This document shows positions 36,097 through 44,005 of a stretch of DNA of 64,000 nucleotides, piece after piece. The stretch's first letter is position 1, and every line of letters begins with the position of its first letter. The translations under genes and the position numbers were made by a program. The stretch is from Chloroflexota bacterium (lineage in GTDB: Bacteria; Chloroflexota; Anaerolineae; Aggregatilineales; J027), in assembly GCA_013112715.1 (NCBI GenBank), contig JABFGB010000002.1, positions 229,602-293,601 of the forward strand. Reading direction: 5' to 3'. Below the pieces are notes generated by a model, which saw only the letters and a list, made by a program, of their open reading frames with translations, had not been told where the DNA came from and made no database searches.

Positions 36097-37371
36097 TTAG
36101 CCTTTCAGGGTAGCGCCGACGGGTCGGGGGGTGTGACCGGGAAAAACGATGCTAAGGTCAGTGTTGGCGGTGCGATTGGTCAACAGTTCGCTCAATACAT
36201 CCCGATAATCGGTAGTGATTTGCAAATCGCCATTGTCCAAAAAGTCGGAATTGAGGCCGGGCCATTGGGCGATGACGGGCATTCTAGCGACGTGTGGACT
36301 CATAATATACATCGCGCCACCGTGCCCGTGATCGGTGCCGCCCCCGCCATTTTCTTGCACTCGCCGTCCAAATTCAGACATGACCACCACTGTAATTTTG
36401 TCCATGTAATCGAGCAGGTCATCATGGAAAGCGCGGAGATTTTGACTCAATGAGATGAGCAGGCCGGACAACAGACCATCGCTGCGACCCTGTGCGACGT
36501 GGGTATCGTAATTGCCATGATCCACACAGGCAACCTCTAAGCCAGCACCTGCTTTAATAAGAGCCGCTGTTTGTTTCAGTCCACGTCCCAGATCGGAATC
36601 GTCATAACGCGCACCGTTGGCGGGGCGATATTTGTCCACCTCAATCTGCTTGACCAGTTCGAGGGCTTGGAAGGTGGCATCGGCGCTCAGATTGAGGGGT
36701 GCGTCGCTTTCTTGGTACATGGCCGAAAGCGTGGCGGCCATCTGGTCGGTCTGACGGGTGTCGCCGTGTAGATGAAAATCGGCAATCGAGCGCAGGGCAT
36801 TGGCGGATACATAACCCCGCAGGCTGGTGGGCAGCTTGTCACTCCAACCGATGGCCCGTAAGGGTGAATCTCCCTCCGCTGAAGTCGCCATGAGATGACG
36901 CCCCAGCCAACCCGAACCGATGCCTGCTTCCGCGCCATTTGTGCCGCGTTCCATCAGATCCATCGCTTCGAAATGACTGCGCGAGACATTCGGCGTACCA
37001 GCGGCGTGAATGACCGTCATATGCCCATTCATCAGAAGTTCGTGGATGGGGCGCATGTCGGGATTGAGGCCGAAAAAGTCGTCTAGCGCCAACGCTTTGA
37101 CACTATCACTGCTGTCCGGTTGACCAATGGCGAGCAGGGGGCGGGCTTTGTAGTAGTTGTCATCACCAAACGGCACAATCATATTAAGGGCATCCGCGCC
37201 ACCACGTAGAAAAATGCAGACAAGGGTATCACCCTTAACTCCCTCACTGGCAAAAGCAAGTCGGGGCAACCATGCGGGCCACAGAACGCGGGTAGCTCCA
37301 ATGGCGCTGAGGGCAGTCGCGGCCTGCAACCATTGGCGGCGGGAGAGCAGATGGGTACGGTTCTCAGACAT
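36097..37371 (-). CDS. DUF1501 family Tat-exported protein
   Basis: A 424-residue protein with a twin-arginine signal (LLSRRQWLQAATALSAIGATRVLW). The body matches DUF1501, an alkaline-phosphatase-superfamily group: CIFLRGGADALNMIVPFGDDNYYKARP at the start, THVAQGRSDGLLSGL, VVVMSEFGRRVQENGGGGTDHGHGGAMYIM near the end. The Asp/His cluster of the last motif is in the place of the metal-binding site of sulfatases and phosphatases, but activity for the family is not established. The DUF1800 gene lies 60 bases upstream on the same strand; the two families are nearly always neighbours and are thought to work together outside the cell. AGGAG precedes the start. Confidence 0.85.
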   Translation of the reverse strand: MSENRTHLLSRRQWLQAATALSAIGATRVLWPAWLPRLAFASEGVKGDTLVCIFLRGGADALNMIVPFGDDNYYKARPLLAIGQPDSSDSVKALALDDFFGLNPDMRPIHELLMNGHMTVIHAAGTPNVSRSHFEAMDLMERGTNGAEAGIGSGWLGRHLMATSAEGDSPLRAIGWSDKLPTSLRGYVSANALRSIADFHLHGDTRQTDQMAATLSAMYQESDAPLNLSADATFQALELVKQIEVDKYRPANGARYDDSDLGRGLKQTAALIKAGAGLEVACVDHGNYDTHVAQGRSDGLLSGLLISLSQNLRAFHDDLLDYMDKITVVVMSEFGRRVQENGGGGTDHGHGGAMYIMSPHVARMPVIAQWPGLNSDFLDNGDLQITTDYRDVLSELLTNRTANTDLSIVFPGHTPRPVGATLKG

Positions 37372-37393
37372 GATGAATCTCCTGTGTAATTAA

Positions 37394-37429
37394 CCTCACC
37401 CCCTCCCCAAAATGGCGAGGGGAGGAGGG
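37394..37429. repeat. GC-rich REP-like palindrome between the DUF1800 and DUF1501 genes
   Basis: CCTCACCCCCTCCCC is followed by an 8-base loop and GAGGGGAGGAGGG. The same CCTCACCCC...CCCC-loop-GAGGGG arrangement is found at 53492-53531. With no T run on either side it is more likely a dispersed repeat or message-stabilising hairpin within the operon than a terminator. Confidence 0.5.
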
Positions 37430-37431
37430 AT

Positions 37432-38958
37432 TTATCTCCATTGAAAAGCAGGACTCGCCAACAGCAGACCAAGCGTTTGCAGCATTTGGCCTCGACCCTT
37501 GTCACCACTCAAATTCGGTTTTTTGCCTGTGCCGTTTGTCGCAAAATTCCACAATGCAGCACTCTCATTGAGCGTCAAATCGCGTGCCAATACCAAACGT
37601 CCAAAATTGTGCAGCAGCTTTTCGGCATTGCGTTCAGAGTCCATACGTTCAGCGATGTCCCATAGGTCTATTTTGACACCAGATAGCTCGTCGTTCACTA
37701 AATCGAGGGCGAGATTGATGCGCGGGAGCATGTTGTTGGCCCAACCGACAGCGTTATCAGGATAGCCGTCTGGGGTAGCCCATGCAAATGGACGATGCCC
37801 CATGCGGTCTAATAAATCAATCAGATCGCGGTTGCCGTCATAATTGGCATTGGTAGCCCGCAGCAGCGATGCCATCAATTCAAAGGGACGCTTGAGTTTG
37901 GGCGGAGCGCTGTCAAAATCGGGATGGTTCAAGAGGGTACGCAGCACGGCCCGAATATCGCCATCGGTGGACTGCCATGTGGTGACACAATCATCAATGA
38001 TGTTTTGGGGTGGGTCGTCGGCGATAAAGCGCTGTACCAGCTTCGTGCAGACGAATTTGGAGGTGCTGGGGTGATTGACCAAAATTTCCAAGACCTTATC
38101 GCCATCATCCTTCCCACCACCCGCCGGGATGACATGCCCCAAGACCGTTTTTTCGCCGTCGTCGTGCCAAGCACTGTGATATTCAAATTCGCCGTCGTCG
38201 TTTTTGCCCCAACCGGTCAGGCAGCGAGCGACCTCTTGAATGTCTTGTTCGGTGTAACCCCCATGTACGCCGAGGGTATGCAGTTCCATAATCTCACGGG
38301 CGTAATTTTCATTGGGGTGGCTTTTTTCATTCTCGGTATTATCCAAATAGTGCAGCATGGCCGGACTGTGGGCAGACGCTTTCAACAAGTCGCGGAATTT
38401 GCCGAGGGCGTGGGGACGAATCACCTCACGGTCATCTACGGTTTTGAAATACAATACATCGTTTTTGAACTGGTAGATGCTGAAATGGTCTGTCCAGAAG
38501 CCAACCATGACCTCATATAGCTGGCGTTCGGAGAATACCGCCCGGACGAGGGTCATTTGGGCCAATTCATAGGCGACCAAATCTTTATCCCCGCCGCCAA
38601 AATCGTCACTGCCATTCAGCGACATCAAATCTTGGGCTTGCCAATTGAGTGTATCGTAGCGCCGTAGTCGCCAATCGAGCGCGTCATCCTCTATATCCTT
38701 ATAGTCCAACTGCTGCTTGATCCATTTTTCGCGGCCCAGCTGCTGCACTTTTTCAAGTTGACCGGGGCGGGGGCCATAGGCGGCGCGATTGAGTAAATGG
38801 GCGATAGGGTGACGATTCGCTCCCGATGGCAACCAGAGTTCTTTGGGCAGATCGGGCTGGGCGAGACGATCAATGACGTTGCTACAACCGGAGGCCGCCA
38901 ATATCGTTCCCCCGGCAAGGGTTGTCAGAAAAGCACGGCGCGAAAGTTGGGTTTTCAT
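37432..38958 (-). CDS. DUF1800 family Tat-exported lipoprotein
   Basis: A 508-residue protein. Its leader (LSRRAFLTTLAGGTILAASGCS) has both twin arginines and a lipobox, so it is probably exported folded and lipid-anchored. The family pattern is clear: HLLNRAAYGPRPGQLEKVQQLGREKWIKQQLDY, then MVGFWTDHFSIY, NENYAREIMELHTLGVHGGYTEQDIQEVARCLTGW, and KFVCTKLVQRFI. DUF1800 proteins have no proven activity and nearly always sit next to DUF1501, as here. ATG 38958 is preferred over 38973 because GGAGG lies 8 bases before it. Confidence 0.87.
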   Translation of the reverse strand: MKTQLSRRAFLTTLAGGTILAASGCSNVIDRLAQPDLPKELWLPSGANRHPIAHLLNRAAYGPRPGQLEKVQQLGREKWIKQQLDYKDIEDDALDWRLRRYDTLNWQAQDLMSLNGSDDFGGGDKDLVAYELAQMTLVRAVFSERQLYEVMVGFWTDHFSIYQFKNDVLYFKTVDDREVIRPHALGKFRDLLKASAHSPAMLHYLDNTENEKSHPNENYAREIMELHTLGVHGGYTEQDIQEVARCLTGWGKNDDGEFEYHSAWHDDGEKTVLGHVIPAGGGKDDGDKVLEILVNHPSTSKFVCTKLVQRFIADDPPQNIIDDCVTTWQSTDGDIRAVLRTLLNHPDFDSAPPKLKRPFELMASLLRATNANYDGNRDLIDLLDRMGHRPFAWATPDGYPDNAVGWANNMLPRINLALDLVNDELSGVKIDLWDIAERMDSERNAEKLLHNFGRLVLARDLTLNESAALWNFATNGTGKKPNLSGDKGRGQMLQTLGLLLASPAFQWR

Positions 38959-38975
38959 GGAAGCACCCTCCATAA

Positions 38976-39542
38976 CTAGGCTTCGGCGGGTTGGGGTTCA
39001 AGGGTAGTCTGATATTGGGGCTGAACGACGGGCTTGGGGCGGGGATTGCCCGTAAAAATTTGCCCAAAGCGGCCTGCCATCACCATCACAATCGCGCCCA
39101 TGCCGATAATCAGACCAAAGGGCAGCACGATAAACCAACCGATGACCGGGAAGGCAATCGCAAACGAGAGGGCCACCGCGCCGCTGATGGATTCGACCAG
39201 CGCGTTTTCATCCCGCCGATTCATCCATGCAATCCGCATTCCGATCAGCCGAGCGACGACGGCTAACCCCCAGAAGGCCCACAGCGACACCAGCAGCATA
39301 AAGATGGTGCCGCACGCCTGTATAAAGCTCCCAATCGAAATGAACAACACAGCAGGGCCGCCCACAAATAGTACCGGAATCAGCCCCACAAAAAACGGCG
39401 TAATCGCACCTTTGGCAAGGCGGGTCGCGGCGCGGGTGCTGGTGTCATAAAACCCGAGATTTAGAAAAATCAACAGGGCGGGCAGTGCCAACATCAACCC
39501 GGCGAGACAGCTTATGGCTAAGATCGAATCCCCAATACCCAT
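38976..39542 (-). CDS. Small multi-pass membrane protein, unrecognised
   Basis: A 188-residue protein with five hydrophobic segments: two in the first 65 residues, one around IFMLLVSLWAFWGLAVVARL, and two around AVALSFAIAFPVIGWFIVLPFGLIIGMGAIVMVMAG. A short basic loop with RRDEN joins them and the last 25 residues are Pro/Gln-rich and cytoplasmic. I do not recognise the family. GGAGG lies a few bases before its ATG, and only about 17 bases separate it from the DUF1800 gene, so the three genes form an operon. It may help anchor or organise the exported pair. Confidence 0.6.
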   Translation of the reverse strand: MGIGDSILAISCLAGLMLALPALLIFLNLGFYDTSTRAATRLAKGAITPFFVGLIPVLFVGGPAVLFISIGSFIQACGTIFMLLVSLWAFWGLAVVARLIGMRIAWMNRRDENALVESISGAVALSFAIAFPVIGWFIVLPFGLIIGMGAIVMVMAGRFGQIFTGNPRPKPVVQPQYQTTLEPQPAEA

Positions 39543-39715
39543 GATGTTACCTCCAGAAGAATTCCAAAGAAGTTGTCTTCACAATAGCAGGGATGGGAAA
39601 TGGGATGTAGTCAATGGGGTCATGACTTGGCGGGAGATGGCTCATACTGTCATATGACACCCGTCACGCGGGATATGATTCTATGCAGTGTCGGGTCGGG
39701 TTGACGTGTGTTACG

Positions 39716-40960
39716 ATGGATATTATGAAACATATGGAACCCGGTTTACTTCAAGTATTTAGGCTCTACGTCGGCACATGGTTGGCGGTGATGCTGCTGG
39801 CTTTATGTGGGGCACTCTCGGATGACAAAGAGGCAGTCAACTTCTTGTTGATGGTGATCGCCTCCACCCTGTTGATGGGGTATCTAGCATGGCCTTTGCT
39901 GCGTCGGAAACTGGGGCGCTATTTTTTGCCCATCGCACTATTTGGGGCTACCGCCAGTCCTATTTTGATTGAAGCCTTCAGTGTTTTCGTGAGGATGCTC
40001 GAAGGCACAAGAGGCGATGCGGCATGGCCTGACCCGGGATTGACCACAGTATGGCTGTTTGTGCCGATGATTTTTGTGAGTGTGCAATATGGCTTCCGGC
40101 GGACAACCATCTATATTGTGGGGGCGACCTTAGCCGAACTCGGCCTCTATTTTGTCCTCGCTATTTTACGTGGCCCTGCGTTGGGGACCATGATTGAGCA
40201 GGGGCTTTTTCGCGTCATTATTTTTATTCCTTTCGCCTATCTGGTCAGCAAATTAATGAATGGGCAGCGCGAAGAACGCCGCGCCTTAGCCCTCTCAAAT
40301 GCACGCTTGGCTCATTACGCGACGACATTAGAGCAATTAGCGGTCAGCCGCGAACGCAACCGGATGGCACGGGAACTCCATGACACCTTAGCCCATACCC
40401 TAAGTGCGGTGGCGGTACAGTTGGAGGCGGTAGACGTTTTGTGGGATACTGACCCAGTCAAAGCCCGCGAAACGCTGACCCTTTCCAAAGACTTGACGCG
40501 CAATGGCCTGACCGAAGCCCGCCGCGCCCTCAAAGCCCTACGTGCCAGCCCCTTGGAGGATTTGGGCTTAGTATTGGCGGTGCGCGATTTGGCGCAAATG
40601 AATGCAGAACGGGCCGGGTTACAGCTAAATTTACAAACCGCTGATACTTTGGGGGAACTGCACCCGACCGTTCAGCAGACCATTTATCGTATTGCCGAAG
40701 AAGCGATGAATAACGTGGTGCGCCATGCCAATGCATCGGCGCTGGCGGTGCTGCTGGGCTATGATGGCGGTCAATTAAAACTGCTGGTGATGGACAACGG
40801 TGAGGGGTTTGATCTAAACAAGGCCACGCAGAATGGGCATTATGGCTTAGTGGGGATGCAAGAACGCGCGGCCTTGTGTGGGGGTCAATTGAATGTGCAA
40901 AGCCAACCGGGGCAGGGGACACGAGTCGAGTTTAGTGTGGAGATGGTGAAATCGGCATGA
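39716..40960 (+). CDS. NarL-family sensor histidine kinase
   Basis: A roughly 414-residue membrane kinase of the HisKA_3 type. Five to six membrane segments occupy about residues 10-190. The phospho-acceptor helix is RERNRMARELHDTLAHTLSAVAVQLEAV with the His in ELHDTLAH. The ATPase domain has EEAMNNVVRHANAS (N box), VMDNGEGFDL (G1) and GHYGLVGMQERAALCGGQL (G2). The start is not certain: ATG codons at 39683, 39716 and 39725 are all in frame and none has a good ribosome-binding site. It overlaps the response-regulator gene by 4 bases and forms a two-component pair with it. The signal sensed is unknown; no extracellular domain of size is present. Confidence 0.87.
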   Translation: MDIMKHMEPGLLQVFRLYVGTWLAVMLLALCGALSDDKEAVNFLLMVIASTLLMGYLAWPLLRRKLGRYFLPIALFGATASPILIEAFSVFVRMLEGTRGDAAWPDPGLTTVWLFVPMIFVSVQYGFRRTTIYIVGATLAELGLYFVLAILRGPALGTMIEQGLFRVIIFIPFAYLVSKLMNGQREERRALALSNARLAHYATTLEQLAVSRERNRMARELHDTLAHTLSAVAVQLEAVDVLWDTDPVKARETLTLSKDLTRNGLTEARRALKALRASPLEDLGLVLAVRDLAQMNAERAGLQLNLQTADTLGELHPTVQQTIYRIAEEAMNNVVRHANASALAVLLGYDGGQLKLLVMDNGEGFDLNKATQNGHYGLVGMQERAALCGGQLNVQSQPGQGTRVEFSVEMVKSA

Positions 40961-41616
40961 CACGCATCTTAATTGTGGATGACCAAATTGTTGTTTCCGA
41001 AGGCTTGAAGGCCATTTTGAGTGCCACTCCCGGCATTGAGGTGGTGGGAATCGCACAGGACGGGGCGCAGGCACTAGAACTTATCCCGACTACCAAGCCG
41101 GACTTGGTGCTGATGGATCTAAAAATGCCGGGAATGAATGGCATCCATGCTACACGCAAGATCCGCGAACAATACCCCGATGTACGAATTCTGGTGCTGA
41201 CCACCTATGTCGAAGATGAATGGGTGTTTGATGCGATTCAGGCAGGCGCGGCGGGCTATTTGCTGAAAGATTCGCGGCGCGAGGATATTGTCAACGCGAT
41301 TCAGCGCACGATGGCGGGGCAGACCCCGGTTGACCCAGCGGTGGCAGATAAATTATTCGCGCTGGTACGGGGCAATGCACGACCCACTCCCCAAACCTCC
41401 ACGATTGCCCATGAACTCAATGAGCGCGAACGGGAAATTTTGCAGTTGCTGGCACGCGGGATGAGCAACGCGGCGATTGCAGAACGGCTTGTGTTGGCGG
41501 AGGGCACAGTGCGGAATTATGTCAGTTCGATTTTTGCCAAATTAAACGTCACAGATCGTACCCAAGCGGCGGCGTTGGCATGGCAGCATGGCTTGGTATC
41601 GGCAAAAGATGAATGA
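40957..41616 (+). CDS. NarL/LuxR-family response regulator
   Basis: A 219-residue DNA-binding regulator. The receiver has the acidic pair in ILIVDDQ, the phosphorylation Asp in LVLMDLKMPGMNG, and the conserved Lys in GYLLKDSRREDI. The C-terminal LuxR-type helix-turn-helix reads LNEREREILQLLARGMSNAAIAERL then TVRNYVSSIFAKLNV. Start and stop codons of the pair overlap (ATGA), so it is co-translated with its kinase. Likely targets cannot be told; the divergent membrane protein/DUF1800/DUF1501 operon is one candidate by position. Confidence 0.92.
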   Translation: MTRILIVDDQIVVSEGLKAILSATPGIEVVGIAQDGAQALELIPTTKPDLVLMDLKMPGMNGIHATRKIREQYPDVRILVLTTYVEDEWVFDAIQAGAAGYLLKDSRREDIVNAIQRTMAGQTPVDPAVADKLFALVRGNARPTPQTSTIAHELNEREREILQLLARGMSNAAIAERLVLAEGTVRNYVSSIFAKLNVTDRTQAAALAWQHGLVSAKDE

Positions 41617-41764
41617 ATGCCTACAGAATTAATGACTTTTATTAGGTGAGTTTCCCTCGCATTTCTGCTATGCTAGTTTGATAAACATATTGTATTAAAG
41701 TAGCGCTCCTGCTTCGCAGCCCCACCGCCTCATTTTAACCTCCCAAATAAATAAGGAAAAGAAA

Positions 41765-42310
41765 ATGGCTCAATTTATAGCGTATGATCCAAATGTTGAA
41801 GTCTCTGGAGCAGTCATTTTAGCGGCCATCGCGCACTTGAAGGCTGAAATTGTTCCGCTGCTTGAAAAACACGAAATTTTTGATGTGCAGCCTGATAAGT
41901 GGTATCCCTTGCAAGCCTTCCTCAATGTGCTGAAATCCATCAACGACGGGTGGAGTTTTGGCAGTTCAGCCGTTGACCTCATGAGCATCGGGATGCAGAT
42001 TCCTGAGAACGCGATGTGGCCGCCGAACGTGGATTCAGTGGAAACCGCGTTAGGCAGTATTGATACGGCCTATCATATCAATCACCGAGGGGGCGAGATT
42101 GGTCATTATCGCATCGAATTTGCGGAACCCCATCATATCCGCATGGTATGTGAGAATCCCTATCCCAGCGACTTTGACTATGGCATTATTTATCGCACCG
42201 TCAAGAAGTTTTCTCACAAAGGTCAGACGTTTCAAGTGCAGCGTGCTGATTCCCCATCACGGCTTAAAGGGGATGAGCTGTGCATCTACGACATCTTCTT
42301 TGCTGATTAA
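41765..42310 (+). CDS. Unrecognised soluble protein
   Basis: A 181-residue soluble protein I cannot assign. The first half is helical (VSGAVILAAIAHLKAEIVPLLEKHEIF and WYPLQAFLNVLKSI); the second half is beta-rich with conserved-looking IGHYRIEFAEPHHIRMVCENPYPSDFDYGIIYRTVKKF. Several His, Tyr and one Cys in that stretch could form a ligand or metal site; the overall impression is of a small sensor-like or V4R/haem-NO-like fold, which is only a guess. AAGGAAA precedes the ATG and a strong terminator follows, so it is a single-gene transcript. It lies about 150 bases after the two-component genes. Confidence 0.6.
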   Translation: MAQFIAYDPNVEVSGAVILAAIAHLKAEIVPLLEKHEIFDVQPDKWYPLQAFLNVLKSINDGWSFGSSAVDLMSIGMQIPENAMWPPNVDSVETALGSIDTAYHINHRGGEIGHYRIEFAEPHHIRMVCENPYPSDFDYGIIYRTVKKFSHKGQTFQVQRADSPSRLKGDELCIYDIFFAD

Positions 42311-42323
42311 ACCCCATGAAGTG

Positions 42324-42371
42324 ATTCTCGCCTTTGGAGCCATATATCCTTTTCAGAGGCGAGAATTTTTA
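42324..42371 (+). terminator. Terminator after the unknown 181-residue protein gene
   Basis: A perfect 10-bp stem (ATTCTCGCCT with AGGCGAGAAT) with a 23-base loop is followed by TTTT. It lies 14 bases after the stop codon. Confidence 0.75.
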
Positions 42372-42459
42372 CTAAATCGCATCCAACCAGCGGCATGGGT
42401 AGCGTGGGTTGGTGTCAGCAAAGGATGAGTAAAAAACATACTCCTTGAGCAGTTTAAAA

Positions 42460-42738
42460 CTAAATTTGAGGCTTAAAGTAACTGATTCCGATTTTCCAAT
42501 TGCCTTCAGCATAGGTAAATCCAGACTCATTCGTCCAGTTTTCCACAAAATTCACTTTTATTCTTTCGTAGTACGTTTGGGATACGGTAATACTAAACTG
42601 GAAATGATTAGGGTTTATCCCATATTCCTCGAACAGGGAGGTTATTTTTTCCATTATATTTACTAGGTCTGCCCTGTCTAGAAGTTGATCTTGTTTTGAC
42701 ATTGAGATACTCACAGATGATTTTTCAGGATTTATCAT
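42460..42738 (-). CDS. Small unknown protein, paralogue of its neighbour
   Basis: A 92-residue soluble protein. It parallels the product of 42735-42992: LLDRADLVNIMEKITSLFEEYGINPNHFQFSITVSQTYYERIKVNF here against FLDRTLIKEMMEKIMAVFTENGVDLENLFLHVEVPSEYYEAVKVNF there. That gives one N-terminal helix and a strand pair ending in the YYExxKVNF motif. The ATG overlaps the upstream stop by 4 bases, so the two are translated together. I do not recognise the family. A small partner pair, for example an adaptor or immunity-type protein, is possible but unsupported. GC is lower than in the neighbouring genes. Confidence 0.62.
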   Translation of the reverse strand: MINPEKSSVSISMSKQDQLLDRADLVNIMEKITSLFEEYGINPNHFQFSITVSQTYYERIKVNFVENWTNESGFTYAEGNWKIGISYFKPQI

Positions 42739-42992
42739 GAGGATTTTGTTTTTGGCATTATAACAGGCTCACCAACTAGAATGTCCCAATTGTCTTGTCT
42801 CACTCTAAACAAAATATCAGCAATGGGATTTCGCGGAAAATTGACCTTGACAGCTTCGTAGTATTCACTTGGAACTTCCACGTGTAAGAAAAGATTTTCT
42901 AGATCCACTCCATTCTCTGTGAAAACAGCCATAATTTTCTCCATCATCTCTTTGATGAGGGTTCGATCCAAAAATGGTGATTCATTGTTCAA
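42735..42992 (-). CDS. Small unknown protein with TTG start, paralogue of its neighbour
   Basis: An 85-residue soluble protein related to the one downstream (shared pattern: hydrophobic-LDR start, MMEKIMAVF helix, GVDLEN turn, YYEAVKVNF). It begins with TTG; AGGAG lies 8 bases upstream and no in-frame ATG exists near the start. After the shared region it has DILFRVRQDNWDILVGEPVIM, where the other has a Trp/Tyr-containing segment. The two genes look like an old tandem duplication kept as an operon. Function unknown. Confidence 0.62.
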   Translation of the reverse strand: MNNESPFLDRTLIKEMMEKIMAVFTENGVDLENLFLHVEVPSEYYEAVKVNFPRNPIADILFRVRQDNWDILVGEPVIMPKTKSS

Positions 42993-43065
42993 TTGATAGT
43001 CTCCTAAGTTGCTCTCATATAAGCGTAGTAGCTGCTTTCAATTTAACCTGCGATTATATGATTCA

Positions 43066-43089
43066 AGGGCGAACTCAATGGCCCGCCCT
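43066..43089 (-). terminator. Hairpin after the lipoprotein gene, possible terminator
   Basis: AGGGCG at 43066-43071 pairs with CGCCCT at 43084-43089 across a 12-base loop. On the reverse strand it follows the lipoprotein stop at 43106, but the T-rich tail is weak (CTTGAATC). Confidence 0.35.
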
Positions 43090-43105
43090 CATTCGATAGT
43101 CGTTT

Positions 43106-43930
43106 TTATGAGGGACACTGCCTCACAATTTGGGCGGGGTCGGGGGCGGTGTAATCAGGCTGATTACCTAACGCCGTCACGTTGAAAATGAAGGTATTCC
43201 CTTCGTGGCGTTCGAGGTCGGAATAGGTTGCCTCAAATCGAATCAAGGCTTTGGTGGCGTTATCAATGTAAATCGCGCCGTCAATGTAGAAGGGTGGCAC
43301 ATCGGCAATTTCTTTCTTCAAATCCTCCGAATCCACATCCTTCAAAATATCGAGGGCATCCTGCAATTTGGAGACAAGATGATATTGGGTGGTGGTAAAG
43401 CCATTCATGCTGACATTGGTGTTTTCCTGCTCGGCAACCGAAATCGCCTGCACCCCGATGGCAGTGGCGCTGTATTGCACAAACAAATCGCCGACGTTAC
43501 CCGCGAAAATTTCATCTTCATTGGTGTTATCGTCGCAGGAATATGTGCCATCGGCGTTGATGAGGTAGCGCTTCTTATCTACCGTCAAATATTCATGCAC
43601 CGTGTCGCCCTGTGCAATTCGCAAAATGGAATCGCCCTGCGCGTCGGCACTAATTGACCAGAACACCTGCCGATTGATCTGGGTGATGCTTTCGCCCGTC
43701 GCGGTGGTATCCCCGGAGGTCATGGTGGCTTCGGCTGCGAACCCGTTGGTCTTATCCAAGGCTTCCAAACCTTCGGTGGTGTATTTCCATGTCCCGCTTT
43801 CGCTGATTTCTTCGAGCAGGGTGACGGCCTTGCTCACTGCATTGACGGTATCTTCAACCTCGCTGAGATCGCAGGCGAGGGTTGCTCCCATCAAGAGCAT
43901 GATAGGCAGCAATACACGATAAATTTTCAT
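43106..43930 (-). CDS. Lipoprotein (LppX/LprG-like or similar)
   Basis: A 274-residue lipoprotein. The leader ends in the lipobox GATLAC, so Cys20 should be lipid-modified and the rest lie outside the membrane. The body alternates strands and short helices: FAAEATMTSGD, QVFWSISADAQGDSILRI, TVHEYLTVDKKRYLINADGTYSCDD, TTQYHLVSKLQDALDILKD, and YIDGAIYIDNATKALIRFEATY. This pattern of a half-barrel that wraps lipid occurs in LppX/LprG and related lipoproteins and in other outer-surface carriers; I infer the fold only weakly. Single-gene unit; role unknown. Confidence 0.65.
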   Translation of the reverse strand: MKIYRVLLPIMLLMGATLACDLSEVEDTVNAVSKAVTLLEEISESGTWKYTTEGLEALDKTNGFAAEATMTSGDTTATGESITQINRQVFWSISADAQGDSILRIAQGDTVHEYLTVDKKRYLINADGTYSCDDNTNEDEIFAGNVGDLFVQYSATAIGVQAISVAEQENTNVSMNGFTTTQYHLVSKLQDALDILKDVDSEDLKKEIADVPPFYIDGAIYIDNATKALIRFEATYSDLERHEGNTFIFNVTALGNQPDYTAPDPAQIVRQCPS

Positions 43931-44005
43931 AAGCGCAGTTCCTTGAAACTTGTTTTCCCCTATGAAAAATTATACGCGACATGTGGGAGGGGGTAGCGCA
44001 ATCCC

